NCBI RefSeq assembly: GCF_001610875.1
Contig: NZ_CP011272.1
Span: 5,003,988-5,067,987, forward strand
Direction: 5' to 3'
Length of the DNA stretch: 64,000 nt
DNA from: Pirellula sp. SH-Sr6A
Lineage (GTDB): Bacteria; Planctomycetota; Planctomycetia; Pirellulales; Pirellulaceae
Positions 9,292 to 18,989 of this stretch are shown here, piece by piece. The notes below the pieces were generated by a model. It was not told the DNA's origin, ran no database searches, and was given only the letters and a program-made list of their open reading frames with translations. Each line of letters opens with the position of its first letter. Positions within the stretch are counted from its first letter, which is position 1. The translations under genes were made by a program, and so were the position numbers.

Positions 9292-9624
9292 CTATCGCGA
9301 CGTTGCCTTAATCTTGATGTCTACCCCTGCAGGCAAACTCAGCTTGTTCAGAGCCTCAATGGTCTTGGCGGTTGCCTGCTTGATATCGATCAATCGCTTG
9401 TGAGTTCTGATCTCGAACTGCTGACGAGCCTTTTTATCGATATTTGGGCCGGAAAGAACGGTATAACGCTCAATCCTGGTTGGCAACGGAATGGGTCCAT
9501 GCACCTCGGAGTGCGTTCGCTTTGCGGTGTCTACGATTTCCAGAGCACTTTGATCCAACACCGCATGGTCGTAAGCCTCCATTCGGATTCGAATAACTTC
9601 ATGCGTTCCGGACACTCTACTCAC
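9292..9624 (-). CDS. rpsJ: 30S ribosomal protein S10, first gene of the cluster
   Basis: Small-subunit head protein that also acts as the transcription factor NusE, 110 residues. Conserved segments are [35 protein letters not shown] and [12 protein letters not shown]. An N-terminal extension ([10 protein letters not shown]) precedes the usual start. It heads the ribosomal cluster, and a good promoter lies about 80 bases upstream. Confidence 0.99.
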   Translation of the reverse strand: MSRVSGTHEVIRIRMEAYDHAVLDQSALEIVDTAKRTHSEVHGPIPLPTRIERYTVLSGPNIDKKARQQFEIRTHKRLIDIKQATAKTIEALNKLSLPAGVDIKIKATSR

Positions 9625-9705
9625 CGTTTTCAGAAAAACACCGAAAATGCTGGCATTGGAATACGAGCCAGCGGCCCAAACCCCACGTCGCTCGCGGGAG
9701 GGGAA

Positions 9706-9734
9706 AAGATAGGGAGGGGTGGAAAAGTCGTCAA
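9706..9734 (-). promoter_or_regulatory. Predicted housekeeping-type promoter of the S10 ribosomal operon
   Basis: On the minus strand TTGACG (9734-9729) and TATCTT (9711-9706) are separated by exactly 17 bases. The first matches the consensus -35 box at 5 of 6 positions, the second the -10 box at 4 of 6. Transcription would start near 9699, giving a leader of about 75 bases before rpsJ. The rest of the 251-base rpsJ-cysD intergenic region shows no other clear signal; a cysD promoter must lie there but was not convincing. Confidence 0.6.
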
Positions 9735-9875
9735 TCGCAAAACGATTTTTTTAGTCGGTCAAGTCCGAACCTTTTTGGGCCGAATGGTCGCGATCCTCCT
9801 TCTCGGGTTGACGCTGGCCCCAAAATTTCGACACTCCACCGTTACAGATCGCCTAAACCGAACTCCGAGGATGGA

Positions 9876-10787
9876 ATGAACTCCTATCACCTGACTCACC
9901 TCAAGCAACTCGAGGCCGAAAGCGTCCATATCATTCGCGAAGTTGCCGCGGAATTCAAAAACCCCGTCATGCTCTACTCGGTCGGAAAAGATTCCGCCGT
10001 CATGACCCACTTGGCCCTCAAAGCGTTTTACCCGGACAAACCTCCATTTCCCTTTCTCCATGTCGATACGACTTGGAAATTCAAGGAAATGATCGCTTTT
10101 CGAGACAGCTACGTGAAAAACGAGCTGGGGATCGAACTTCTTGTCCATATCAACCAAGAAGGTCTCAAACTGGGGATCAACCCGTTCGAGAACAGCGAAA
10201 AGCATACGGAGGTCATGAAGACCGATTCGCTGAAGGCCGCTCTCAATAAGTACGGCTTCGACGCCGCCTTTGGAGGTGCCCGACGCGACGAAGAAAAATC
10301 CCGCGCCAAAGAGCGGGTTTTCTCCTTCCGAGATAAATTCCACCGCTGGGACCCCAAAAACCAACGCCCCGAACTCTGGAACCTCTACAACGCGAAGGTC
10401 AACCCGGGCGAGAGCATTCGGGTCTTTCCTCTCTCCAATTGGACCGAGCTCGACATCTGGCAATATATCTACATGGAGAACATCCCTCTCCCGGACCTCT
10501 ATATGGCCAAACCTCGCAAAGTGGTGAACCGAAACGGGATCTGGATCCACGTCAACGACGAACGCATGCAACTGCTACCCGGCGAAGTCGTCGAAGAACG
10601 AATGGTCCGGTTCCGAACCCTCGGATGCTACCCCCTCACCGGAGGGGTCGAATCGGACGCGACAACATTGCCCCAAGTCATCCAGGAAATGCTTCTGACC
10701 AAAACCTCGGAGCGGCAAGGTCGCGTGATCGACAAAGATGGCGGCGGAGCCGGCATGGAACTCAAAAAGATTCAAGGGTACTTCTAA
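9876..10787 (+). CDS. cysD: Sulfate adenylyltransferase subunit 2 (ATP sulfurylase small subunit)
   Basis: Makes adenosine 5'-phosphosulfate from ATP and sulfate together with CysN, the first step of assimilatory sulfate activation. The 303-residue length matches the family. The PP-loop is present ([20 protein letters not shown]), followed by [35 protein letters not shown], and a C-terminus with [12 protein letters not shown]-like residues ([16 protein letters not shown]). The ATG at 9876 has GAGG five bases upstream. cysNC follows after 5 bases. Confidence 0.97.
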   Translation: MNSYHLTHLKQLEAESVHIIREVAAEFKNPVMLYSVGKDSAVMTHLALKAFYPDKPPFPFLHVDTTWKFKEMIAFRDSYVKNELGIELLVHINQEGLKLGINPFENSEKHTEVMKTDSLKAALNKYGFDAAFGGARRDEEKSRAKERVFSFRDKFHRWDPKNQRPELWNLYNAKVNPGESIRVFPLSNWTELDIWQYIYMENIPLPDLYMAKPRKVVNRNGIWIHVNDERMQLLPGEVVEERMVRFRTLGCYPLTGGVESDATTLPQVIQEMLLTKTSERQGRVIDKDGGGAGMELKKIQGYF

Positions 10788-10792
10788 ACAAT

Positions 10793-12721
10793 ATGTCGCA
10801 CCAAAGTGATTTGATCGCCAAGGATATCCTGGCCTACCTCGAGCAGCACGAACGCAAAGAGCTGCTCCGCTTCATCACCTGCGGAAGCGTCGACGACGGA
10901 AAGAGCACCCTGATCGGACGCTTGCTCTACGACAGCAAGATGCTTTATGAGGACCAGATCGCCCAACTTGAGACCGAGAGCAAAGTACACGGAACGACCG
11001 GCGGTGGCTTCGACCCCGCTCTCGTGACCGATGGCTTGCGCGCCGAACGGGAGCAAGGAATCACGATCGACGTGGCCTATCGCTACTTTTCGACCGCCAA
11101 ACGGAAGTTCATCATCGCCGATACCCCCGGCCATGAGCAGTACACCCGTAACATGGCAACCGGTGCCTCGACCGCCGATCTCGCGATCATCCTGATCGAC
11201 GCGCGACATGGAGTCCTCACTCAGACGAAGCGACACAGTTTTATCGTTTCTCTCCTGGGTATTCGCCACGTCGTGGTGACCATCAACAAGATGGACTTGA
11301 TGGGATACAGCCAAGAGACTTTTGAAAAGATCTGCAGCGACTACCGAGACTTCGCTTCTCGACTCGATTTGCCCGACTTGCACTTCATCCCGATCGCCGC
11401 GCTCCACGGCGAAAACTTGGTCGATCCCAGCCCCAATATGAGCTGGTATCGAGGCAGCACCCTCATGAACTTCCTGGAAACGGTCTACATCGGATCCGAT
11501 CGCAACCTCGAAGACTTCCGACTCCCCATCCAAATCGTCAACCGCCCCAACCTGGACTTCCGGGGATTCTGCGGTACTCTCGCCTCGGGCATCATTCGCA
11601 AAGGGGACGAGATCATGGTCCTCCCCTCCAAACGAACGAGCAAGGTGAAGCGGATTGTTACATTCGATGGTGACCTCGAGGAAGCCTTTGCGCCCCAATC
11701 TATCACTGTCGTGCTCGAAGATGAAATCGATTGCTCACGCGGGGACATGATCGTCCGTCCGGGTAACATTCCCAAGGTCTCCAACAGCTTCGATGCCACC
11801 ATCGTTTGGATGGCCGCCGAACCCATGGTCCCAGGCAAGACGTATTTGTTCAAGCAAACGTCGCAAACCGTCACCGGACAGATCGATTCCCTCAAGTATC
11901 GAGTCGACGTCAATACCCTCCACCGAACACCCGCTCCCGACCTGCAACTCAACGAGATCGGTCGATGCGCCGTCACGTTGAGCCAGCCGATTTACTTCGA
12001 TGCCTATCGACGCAATCGCGCCACAGGCTCCTTCATCATCATCGATCGAATCACCAATGCGACCGTCGGCGCTGGCATGATCTCCGATCGAGATTCCGCC
12101 AAACAAACGCTGGCCGCTTGGGAAACCTCCGATGAAAACCAGTCCGCCACCAACGGCGAAGTTTCCCAAGTTCGCGATGAGGAACGTGTCGCTCGATTCG
12201 GACAAAAGCCAGCGACTCTCCTCTTCACGGGCCTACCCTGCTCCGGCAAAACCACCATCGCTCTCGCCCTCGAACGCTCCCTGTTCGAAAACGGTCGAGC
12301 TGTCGCCGTGCTCGACGGTGAACGCATGCGACGCGGAGTGAACAAGGACCTTGGATACTCAGTCGAAGAGCGAAGTGAAAACCTTCGACGCTCCGCACAC
12401 ATCGCCAAGCTCTTCAACGAACACGGACTTCTTTGCCTGGCCGCCTTCGTCGCCCCAAGCCAATCGGTTCGCGATCGAGTCTCCGACGTGGTTGGCAAGG
12501 ATCGATTCTTCGTCATCCACTGCACGGCGGATGAAACGGTCCGAGCGCAACGATTCGCTTCGCTGAAATCAGAAGCAGCCCAATCGCTTGAACAAGGTGC
12601 CGCATCGGAATACGAAGTTCCCGAAACTCCTGACTTGGTACTGAACACCAGCCAACAATCGCTCTCCGAATGCGTGGAAGCGGTTATCGCGCTGCTCCAA
12701 CAAAAGCAGATCATCCGCTAA
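10793..12721 (+). CDS. cysNC: Bifunctional sulfate adenylyltransferase GTPase subunit / adenylylsulfate kinase (CysNC)
   Basis: The N-terminal part is the EF-Tu-like GTPase that drives ATP sulfurylase. It has the P-loop GSVDDGKST at residues 31-39, DTPGH at 110-114, NKMD at 165-168 and C-terminal beta-barrels up to about residue 435. The C-terminal part is an adenylylsulfate kinase with P-loop GLPCSGKTT (480-488) and [17 protein letters not shown]; it would phosphorylate APS to PAPS. The kinase domain is divergent: the usual GLSGSGKST and LDGDNVRHGL are altered, and the lid segment that normally reads DPKGLYKKAR is replaced. An open frame extends far upstream, but the ATG at 10793, 5 bases after cysD, gives the family start. 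Length is 642 residues. Confidence 0.94.
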   Translation: MSHQSDLIAKDILAYLEQHERKELLRFITCGSVDDGKSTLIGRLLYDSKMLYEDQIAQLETESKVHGTTGGGFDPALVTDGLRAEREQGITIDVAYRYFSTAKRKFIIADTPGHEQYTRNMATGASTADLAIILIDARHGVLTQTKRHSFIVSLLGIRHVVVTINKMDLMGYSQETFEKICSDYRDFASRLDLPDLHFIPIAALHGENLVDPSPNMSWYRGSTLMNFLETVYIGSDRNLEDFRLPIQIVNRPNLDFRGFCGTLASGIIRKGDEIMVLPSKRTSKVKRIVTFDGDLEEAFAPQSITVVLEDEIDCSRGDMIVRPGNIPKVSNSFDATIVWMAAEPMVPGKTYLFKQTSQTVTGQIDSLKYRVDVNTLHRTPAPDLQLNEIGRCAVTLSQPIYFDAYRRNRATGSFIIIDRITNATVGAGMISDRDSAKQTLAAWETSDENQSATNGEVSQVRDEERVARFGQKPATLLFTGLPCSGKTTIALALERSLFENGRAVAVLDGERMRRGVNKDLGYSVEERSENLRRSAHIAKLFNEHGLLCLAAFVAPSQSVRDRVSDVVGKDRFFVIHCTADETVRAQRFASLKSEAAQSLEQGAASEYEVPETPDLVLNTSQQSLSECVEAVIALLQQKQIIR

Positions 12722-12805
12722 TCGGACGAGACGCTGCCACGATCGAGGCCGCCGTGCTGTACAAGCTCCAACCGAAAGGGGCTTGGCAGCTACGATGCAA
12801 AATGG

Positions 12806-14065
12806 CTATCCCGCGTTGGCAAATCGGCCTGCGCTCTTCACGGCTTCCAAGTCATCGGAAAGTTCCATCGCCTTTTCCGCCCGCGCGATCGATTTCCTTG
12901 CATGACTCAGAGGAATCTGCTTCGATTCTGCCTCGCAGACAACCGCCAAAGATTCCAGACCCTTTTGCAGCCGTAGAACGACTTCAACTGCCCGGGCACC
13001 GTCCCGTGCAATCATGGTGAATGCGTCGTCGAACAGGTCATCTAGTTTCAGTGAAGGTACCGCGACTCGATCGAATTCAACCCCCTCGGCCTGCTCGTAA
13101 TCAACGGGCTCACACCAAAAAGCAAGCAGTCGTACCAATGCGCCGATCACGGCAATCGCAGATCCCGAATCGTTGATACCAGGTGACAATGCGCGGCTAG
13201 CGATCTCCGATAGCACGACCAATCCGAATCGCGGATCTTGATCAAATACCCGATCACGACCGACGACAAATGCCGCCGTAATCCCACGCTTCACATCTTC
13301 CAACTGGTCGGGAGAAACGCGAACGTATGCCAAGGGTCGGCCCGGAGTGGCAAAGGTCCCTGGCAACGCTCCGACATGGATATGCAATTCATACTTCTCT
13401 GCGATCGACTGCAGTGCAGCCATCTTCACTTGCTGGACATAACCGATCTCCTCTCCATAAATCGCTTCAGATGGCCCATCAGGCTCGGCCCATTTCGCTC
13501 CTCCCAACCTTGGAGACTTGCGACGTCTCTTCATCGCTCGAGCTGTTGCCGATTCCACTTTATCGATCGTCGCATTCAACCTCCCAAGACGCGCGATTCG
13601 ATCCACCCACCATAAAAAGGTGAGAATGACGACTCCAAACACGATAAACGTCAGCGACACCAGCGCAAAACGCCCGCCTCGATCGTAGTACCCATTCTCC
13701 AACGCAAAGAGGGCGACAATGCTGAACAAGAATGCCCCGATAAATGCTGTTAGCGCGTTCTGGGAAACATCGTCGGCGATGATGAGTGGAAACGCGCGAG
13801 GCGTCGCAGAACTACCTACGGAGGCGTAGGCGGAAACCATCGACCCGACGGCGAATATTGCCATCACCAACATGCTCGATGCGATCACCTGCAAAAGAGT
13901 TCTAACGGACTCAACGGAAATCTCTGGTGCCACGGACGCCAGCCCCCATGCATCAGCAGACTTAGCGAAAAAGATCGCGGCGAGTGAAACTCCACTGATC
14001 GCCGCAGGCTTGATCCAAAGACGCTCTCTGAATCGATGGTACAGAAAAGAAAACCAATCACTCAT
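12806..14065 (-). CDS. DUF2254 family membrane protein
   Basis: A 419-residue membrane protein matching the DUF2254 family, whose function is unknown. Four hydrophobic segments are visible in the first 155 residues, including VIASSMLVMAIFAVGSMVSA and a stretch containing LTFIVFGVVILTFLWWVDRI. A long soluble part follows, with the family-typical VQQVKMAALQSIAEKYELHI and SPGINDSGSAI. It is convergent with cysNC and stands alone on its strand. Confidence 0.85.
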   Translation of the reverse strand: MSDWFSFLYHRFRERLWIKPAAISGVSLAAIFFAKSADAWGLASVAPEISVESVRTLLQVIASSMLVMAIFAVGSMVSAYASVGSSATPRAFPLIIADDVSQNALTAFIGAFLFSIVALFALENGYYDRGGRFALVSLTFIVFGVVILTFLWWVDRIARLGRLNATIDKVESATARAMKRRRKSPRLGGAKWAEPDGPSEAIYGEEIGYVQQVKMAALQSIAEKYELHIHVGALPGTFATPGRPLAYVRVSPDQLEDVKRGITAAFVVGRDRVFDQDPRFGLVVLSEIASRALSPGINDSGSAIAVIGALVRLLAFWCEPVDYEQAEGVEFDRVAVPSLKLDDLFDDAFTMIARDGARAVEVVLRLQKGLESLAVVCEAESKQIPLSHARKSIARAEKAMELSDDLEAVKSAGRFANAG

Positions 14066-14138
14066 GCGCTACGCATTTCCCAATCTCAAGAGGAATCGGA
14101 CGCGGGAACGGACCAGTCTCCCATTCTCCTAGCAACGG

Positions 14139-14915
14139 TCATGAAACGGACAACGCTCGCAAGGCTTCAATCGCTCGATCAAACTCCGAACCTCTCCCCG
14201 CAGCAACGGTCAACATCTCATCCGTGTAAGGATGACGTAGGTCAATCCGCACGGCGGTCAACAGCATTCGATACACGCCTGTCATTTGGTGCATCATTTG
14301 GTTATGGCGATGGTCGCCATGACGATGATCGCCGATGACGGGATTGGCAACATGATTGAGATGTCGGCGAATCTGATGCCATCGCCCTGTAATGGGCTTG
14401 ATCTCTAGCAACGAATAGCGGCTGGAGGGAAAGCCGTTCGACTCCCAAGGCACCTCAAAACGTTGCAGAGACTGGAACTCCGTGCAAGCTTCTTGAAGAG
14501 GATTCCCCTCCGTACTACCAGGATCCCACTCCTCGCCAAATTTGTCCTGCAACGGACGATCCACCACAAAGGTATCGTCGGTGAAACCTCGCACGAGAGC
14601 TTGGTAGTATTTGGCAATATGGCGATCGGTGAATCGCTGTACCAGTTTCGCGGCAGCTTCGCTGTGAAGCCCGAATAGAACGATTCCCGCCGTAGGACGA
14701 TCCAATCGGTGGACCGGATATACGAATTTCCCGATCTGATCTCTCAACGCTTGCAGCAGCACAGGTTCGTGCGGCAAAGTCAACTTGCTGCGGTGAACGA
14801 TCAACCCAGCAGGCTTGAACACAGCGAGGATGTGCTCGTCCTGGTAGAGGACATGCAGAGGACGCGAGAGGGTCTCGCCGATGAAGTCATCCGTTTCTTG
14901 CAAGGCGAGCGACAC
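14139..14915 (-). CDS. truC: RluA-family pseudouridine synthase, TruC-like (tRNA U65)
   Basis: Isomerises uridine to pseudouridine in RNA; the closest recognised type is TruC, which acts at tRNA position 65. Motifs are KPAGLIVHRS (residues about 34-43), the catalytic-aspartate motif HRLDRPTAGIVLFG, and the C-terminal HQIRRHLNHVANPVIGDHRH followed by HGDHRHN, which resembles TruC more than RluA/C/D. Length 258 residues. It lies 3 bases after the AP2-like gene, so the two are probably cotranscribed. Confidence 0.88.
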   Translation of the reverse strand: MSLALQETDDFIGETLSRPLHVLYQDEHILAVFKPAGLIVHRSKLTLPHEPVLLQALRDQIGKFVYPVHRLDRPTAGIVLFGLHSEAAAKLVQRFTDRHIAKYYQALVRGFTDDTFVVDRPLQDKFGEEWDPGSTEGNPLQEACTEFQSLQRFEVPWESNGFPSSRYSLLEIKPITGRWHQIRRHLNHVANPVIGDHRHGDHRHNQMMHQMTGVYRMLLTAVRIDLRHPYTDEMLTVAAGRGSEFDRAIEALRALSVS

Positions 14916-14918
14916 CGT

Positions 14919-15395
14919 CTACTTCTTTTTCTTCTTCTGCGCTTTCTCAGCCTGCGCTACGAGTGCGTCGCGATCGGTGATTTCCAAGTCGCGCGCTAAA
15001 CAAGCGAGGGTCCACGCCTTTTTCTTACCGTACGTATTCCATGCGAAACTCACTTTTCGACGCTTCCCGTCGGAGTCGGTCCACATCGCACAGTAGCCGA
15101 ACGACTCTGCATTCTTCCAACGCGGGTCCACGTTGCGGACCAAGTGAACCCCAACCTTGCCGCTCGTGTTGCGAGATGACTTCAGATTCTTTGAGGTCTG
15201 GATCGGAGGAGCGATGGCAACCCACTCTTCATACCGCTTCTTCGCAGCAGCGAGCGCCTTGGCCTTTCCACCATAGGCGCGATCATTGAAGAACTCCTGC
15301 TGCCGTTCGCCGGCGCGTGTCAACCGCACCATCCAACCGCGGGTTGTCACACCTTCGTACTCAATCCGCGTTATCCCTTTGATCGACTTTGCCAT
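14919..15395 (-). CDS. Small basic protein with two AP2-like repeats
   Basis: A 158-residue lysine-rich protein. Two similar units are visible: residues about 7-58 (KGITRIEYEGVTTRGWMVRL, ending in AAAKKRYEEW) and about 78-140 (SGKVGVHLVR, then GYCAMWTDSDGKRRKVSFAW, ending in AWTLACLARDLE). The pattern of a GV start, beta-strands with W, and a helix resembles bacterial AP2 DNA-binding domains. No integrase or HNH domain is attached. The lysine-rich end (KAQKKKKK) also suits nucleic-acid binding. The function is not known, and the AP2 assignment is by eye. Confidence 0.6.
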   Translation of the reverse strand: MAKSIKGITRIEYEGVTTRGWMVRLTRAGERQQEFFNDRAYGGKAKALAAAKKRYEEWVAIAPPIQTSKNLKSSRNTSGKVGVHLVRNVDPRWKNAESFGYCAMWTDSDGKRRKVSFAWNTYGKKKAWTLACLARDLEITDRDALVAQAEKAQKKKKK

Positions 15396-15640
15396 GTTGT
15401 GCGCTGCTCAAAAAATTAGATAAAACACCTGCGTGCACCCAAGATACTCCAAGCGAAAGGCCGTTGCTAGCTATCGACAGAATTGGTGGAAACTTTCTTT
15501 TCCAGCCCCGACACCTTGTCGTTCAGCACCTCGCCCCCCAAGAGGGGGGGCTTCTGCCGGTGGAGGGAGTGGATAGAACAAGAAGGCGATTCCTGGTATC
15601 ACTATGGTGTCAAGTTCCCCATAAGCAACAGGAAACCTAG

Positions 15641-17377
15641 ATGTCAGGCCAGCCCTCCCCCTCCCAACCGAGTCCCCCCCTTCGGTCCGCTCGTTGGTTT
15701 GCGAAAGATGACTTGCGAAGCTTCGGACACCGCTCCCGGCTGAAGGGAATGGGATACGACGATGCGGATTTCATGGACAGGCCGGTGGTAGCCCTCCTCA
15801 ATACCTGGAGCGACTTGAATACCTGCCATTCCCACTTCAAGACCCGGGCAGAAGAAATCAAGCGTGGCATCCTCCAAGCCGGTGGGTTTCCCGTCGAAGT
15901 CCCCGTCGTGAGCTTGGGGGAGATGCTGATGAAACCCACCACGATGCTCTACCGAAACCTGCTCGCGATGGAGGCCGAGGAAGTCCTGCGATGCCATCCG
16001 ATCGACTCGGTTGTCCTGATGGGAGGGTGCGACAAAACCGTCCCTGCCTTGATCATGGGAGCGATCTCAGCCAACTTGCCCTTTGTCTTCTTCCCCGCTG
16101 GCCCCATGCTCAAAGCACGCTGGAAGGACCAGACCCTTGGCAGCGGAACCGACGCGTGGAAATTCTGGGCGGAACGCTGCGCAGGTAACCTCTGCGATGG
16201 CGAGTGGAAGGAGATCGAAAACTGCATCGCTCGCTCGGCGGGAACATGCATGACGATGGGGACCGCTTCCACCATGGCCTGCATCGCTGAAGCACTTGGA
16301 GTCACCCTCCCCAACGCGGGTAGCATCCCCGCCGTCCTCTCCGAACACAGCCGACTGGCCGTCGCAACAGGCCGCCGCGCCGTGGAATTAGCAACCACCC
16401 AGCTCAGACCACTCGACTTTCTATCGCGTGAGAGCTTCGTCAATGCGATGATCACGCAACTCACCTTGAGCGGTTCAACCAACGCGATCGTCCACATGAT
16501 TGCCATGGCGGGACGAGCCGGCATCCAAATCACGCTCGACGATTATGATTCCATCTCCAAACGCATTCCGGTCCTCGCCGATCTTCGCCCCAGTGGCCGA
16601 TTTTTGATGGAGGATTTTTACAACGCCGGCGGCTTGGCTGCATTGCTCAATCAATTGCGGGATACGCTGCACCTCGATGCCAAAACCGTCAATGGAGTGA
16701 CGTTGGGAGAACAGATCGCGCCAGCCCAAGTGATCGACAACGAGGTGATTCGAGACCGCGATCGGGCCATTTGGCCTACGGGCGGAACCTATGTCCTTCG
16801 CGGTAACTTGGCACCCGATGGATGTGTGATCAAGACGGTCGCCGCCGATCCCAAGCTGCATTCTCACACTGGCCCGGCATTGGTTTTCAAGTCCTACGCC
16901 GACATGAAACTACGAATCAATGACCCAGCACTGCCGGTAACGCCCGATACCGTGCTGGTACTGCAGACGGGCGGCCCGATCGGAGCGCCAGGGTTTCCAG
17001 AATGGGGCATGCTCCCAATTCCAGACAAGATTCTGAAAATGGGGATCCGTGATATGGTTCGCATCTCCGACGCTCGCATGAGCGGAACTAGCTACGGAAC
17101 TTGCGTTCTGCACGTCGCTCCCGAATCCTACATTGGTGGTCCACTGGGACTCGTGGAAGACGGCGATCTCATCTCGCTCGATGTCGAAGCCCGAACGCTG
17201 CAGCTGCTCGTCGACGATGCAACCCTAGCCAATCGGAAGGCTCGATGGAAGAAACCTGAACCGCGATGGTCGCGAGGCTACTTGAAGCTTTTCGCCGAAC
17301 ACACCACCCAAGCCAACTTGGGATGCGATTTCGATTTCCTCCATGGAAATACCCCCGATTTGGAGCCTGAAATCTAA
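15641..17377 (+). CDS. IlvD/Edd family dehydratase, L-arabinonate dehydratase-like
   Basis: Iron-sulfur dehydratase converting a sugar acid to a 2-keto-3-deoxy acid. Over its whole length of 578 residues it resembles L-arabinonate/pentonate dehydratases more than dihydroxyacid dehydratase. Candidate cluster cysteines are Cys62 (LNTCHSHF), Cys130 (GGCDKT) and Cys203 (SAGTCMTMGTAST). The C-terminal swivel domain has VRISDARMSGTSYGTCVLHV and GPLGLVEDGDLISLD. No other sugar-acid gene is adjacent, so the substrate is inferred from family resemblance only. The 245-base region upstream holds a C-run/G-run dyad at about 15533-15551 but no clear promoter. Confidence 0.85.
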   Translation: MSGQPSPSQPSPPLRSARWFAKDDLRSFGHRSRLKGMGYDDADFMDRPVVALLNTWSDLNTCHSHFKTRAEEIKRGILQAGGFPVEVPVVSLGEMLMKPTTMLYRNLLAMEAEEVLRCHPIDSVVLMGGCDKTVPALIMGAISANLPFVFFPAGPMLKARWKDQTLGSGTDAWKFWAERCAGNLCDGEWKEIENCIARSAGTCMTMGTASTMACIAEALGVTLPNAGSIPAVLSEHSRLAVATGRRAVELATTQLRPLDFLSRESFVNAMITQLTLSGSTNAIVHMIAMAGRAGIQITLDDYDSISKRIPVLADLRPSGRFLMEDFYNAGGLAALLNQLRDTLHLDAKTVNGVTLGEQIAPAQVIDNEVIRDRDRAIWPTGGTYVLRGNLAPDGCVIKTVAADPKLHSHTGPALVFKSYADMKLRINDPALPVTPDTVLVLQTGGPIGAPGFPEWGMLPIPDKILKMGIRDMVRISDARMSGTSYGTCVLHVAPESYIGGPLGLVEDGDLISLDVEARTLQLLVDDATLANRKARWKKPEPRWSRGYLKLFAEHTTQANLGCDFDFLHGNTPDLEPEI

Positions 17378-17382
17378 GGCAA

Positions 17383-17889
17383 CTACGCAGAAACCGGATT
17401 TCGTTCGTACGCTCCGTGCTTGCGAAGGATCTGCTGCACTTCGGAGACTCGATCGGTGCGAACGGTGACGACCACTCGTCCGCTGTCCAATTCCTGCTCA
17501 TAATGCTCCGCATCTTCGACGGAGAGCCCGAAGCCCGTTAGCGCCCCGACAACCCCTCCCGCGGTCGCGCCCGTCGCCGCGCTCGCGAGGAGAGCCGCAA
17601 ACGTCCCCCCGGCAATCACCGGACCGATCGCGGGGAGCATTCCCGCGACAACGGCCAATCCCCACAAAGCTCCAGCTCCTAAACCAAGGGCTGCACCGGT
17701 GGCCGCCCCCATCGCAGCTCCCTCGGTGGAATCGTCAGGCGAGACTCCATTGATGGGACGCGAAGCATCCCCACTCGGCCGTTTGGCTATGACACCAATC
17801 TGATTGTGATCAAGCCCGATCGCGAGGAGTTCATTGACCGCCGTTTGAGCTTCTGCTTGCGTGCGAAATGCACCGATTACTGTATTCAT
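17383..17889 (-). CDS. General stress-type protein with YflT-like N-terminus and glycine-zipper segments
   Basis: 168 residues from the ATG at 17889, which has GGGAGA about 7 bases upstream; a longer frame exists but its N-terminus is not protein-like. The start MNTVIGAFRTQAEAQTAVNE resembles the YflT-like general stress fold. The middle is very rich in Gly and Ala (GAAMGAATGAALGLGAGALW and ATGATAGGVVGALTGFG), suggesting membrane-inserted glycine zippers. The C-terminus (GRVVVTVRTDRVSEVQQILR) is soluble. The role is probably stress-related; direct evidence is lacking. It is convergent with the dehydratase. Confidence 0.72.
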   Translation of the reverse strand: MNTVIGAFRTQAEAQTAVNELLAIGLDHNQIGVIAKRPSGDASRPINGVSPDDSTEGAAMGAATGAALGLGAGALWGLAVVAGMLPAIGPVIAGGTFAALLASAATGATAGGVVGALTGFGLSVEDAEHYEQELDSGRVVVTVRTDRVSEVQQILRKHGAYERNPVSA

Positions 17890-18080
17890 CGCAGTCTCCC
17901 GTTTCGTGAAGAGAATTCTGCTAGCACCGCGATGCAGGAAAGTCCCAATCGCCCGGTGTAGCCCTGATGACGATGGATGCAAGCAGCATGCCAAACGCTA
18001 AACAACACCCGTTTTGCTCATTCTGCGTTGCGACCGAACCGTCGTTCGGTTCCTCATCACTCAGAGTGGTGTATCGCCCT

Positions 18081-18977
18081 TCACGGAAGGCTGCGGATCC
18101 CCTCAGGAAGTCCAACTAGCATTTGAATCTCCTCAGCCGTCAAAGCTCGGTGGAACACGGCAAGGTCATCCATGAGACCCACATAACTGAGGCCGATCAT
18201 GATGGCCGATTGCTCTTCCTGCCAAGTAAAGGTCTGCACGCGGGACGACAACTGACCCGCGAGTTTCCCATTGAGATATAGCTTCGACACGCCGGTCGGT
18301 TCACCCGTGTTGAATCCATCGAGGGTGAACGCGACATGGGTCCAATCCCCCGAATGAAAAGGGGAATCGTCGACAGTCACCAAAGGACGCTCTTCCGCGG
18401 GAATGCTTTCAAAAGGACGCCCATTCGGGTTCCAAACCTTCTTGTCCGCATAAACTCCCAATCGAAAGGGAATTCGATCCCCGCGTTTCTCAAATTCCAC
18501 AAAGGCCGCAGCATCATCCCACTGCTTGGAAGTGATCTGAATGGGATCGCAGAACCCCTCGCGGAGATCGGCCTGTGGCTTGGTACGAAGCCAAAAAGAA
18601 ACCGTGCACTCCCAATGGGGCTTGGGCATCGGGAGGTTCTTCGCCCCTTCGTAAAAAACAATCGGTTGGATCGCATTCTGAAAGCGAATGGCACCTCCGA
18701 ACTTGCCACGCTCCGGTTCGTGAATCACGTTCCCCTCGCGCGGTAGCCCCACGGACGCAGACTCCCGTTTGCCAGAAGAGACGGCTGTTCGCAATCGCCC
18801 ATCCCCTTTTGCAAAGTCTGCGTTGACATGTTTGTCAAACGATGCATGAAAGGTCAAAGCCGAACGAAGACCTGCACCCGAGCCTTCTTGCCCGATGGCG
18901 AGTGAAGAGGGCCCCGCCCCAATCGCGGCCATCCCAAGCAACGCGAACGCAACACGAAAACCGGCTCGGCACTTCAT
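18081..18977 (-). CDS. Secreted LamG/concanavalin-like domain protein
   Basis: 298 residues with an N-terminal signal peptide ending near SLAIGQE. The rest is a concanavalin A-like LamG fold: FHASFDKHVNADF at the start, KFGGAIRFQN, then CTVSFWLRTKP, HVAFTLDGFNTGEPTG, SKLYLNGKLAGQ and the typical end LMDDLAVFHRALTAEEIQML. Proteins of this type often bind polysaccharide or follow PSD1-type cytochromes in planctomycetes. It is the last gene of a three-gene operon, 12 bases after the DUF1501 gene. Confidence 0.85.
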   Translation of the reverse strand: MKCRAGFRVAFALLGMAAIGAGPSSLAIGQEGSGAGLRSALTFHASFDKHVNADFAKGDGRLRTAVSSGKRESASVGLPREGNVIHEPERGKFGGAIRFQNAIQPIVFYEGAKNLPMPKPHWECTVSFWLRTKPQADLREGFCDPIQITSKQWDDAAAFVEFEKRGDRIPFRLGVYADKKVWNPNGRPFESIPAEERPLVTVDDSPFHSGDWTHVAFTLDGFNTGEPTGVSKLYLNGKLAGQLSSRVQTFTWQEEQSAIMIGLSYVGLMDDLAVFHRALTAEEIQMLVGLPEGIRSLP

Positions 18978-18989
18978 GTCGGAATTCCC

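Noticed and set aside
9808-9836. TTGACG and a downstream AT-rich stretch considered as the cysD promoter.
   Set aside because: No acceptable -10 box lies at the right distance (ACACTC at 17 bases).
10439-10792. Upstream in-frame extension of the CysNC frame by 118 codons.
   Set aside because: It lies inside cysD in another frame and does not resemble CysN; the ATG at 10793 gives the normal start.
15533-15551. C-run/G-run dyad considered as a terminator upstream of the dehydratase gene.
   Set aside because: There is no T-run on either strand, and simple C/G runs pair by chance.
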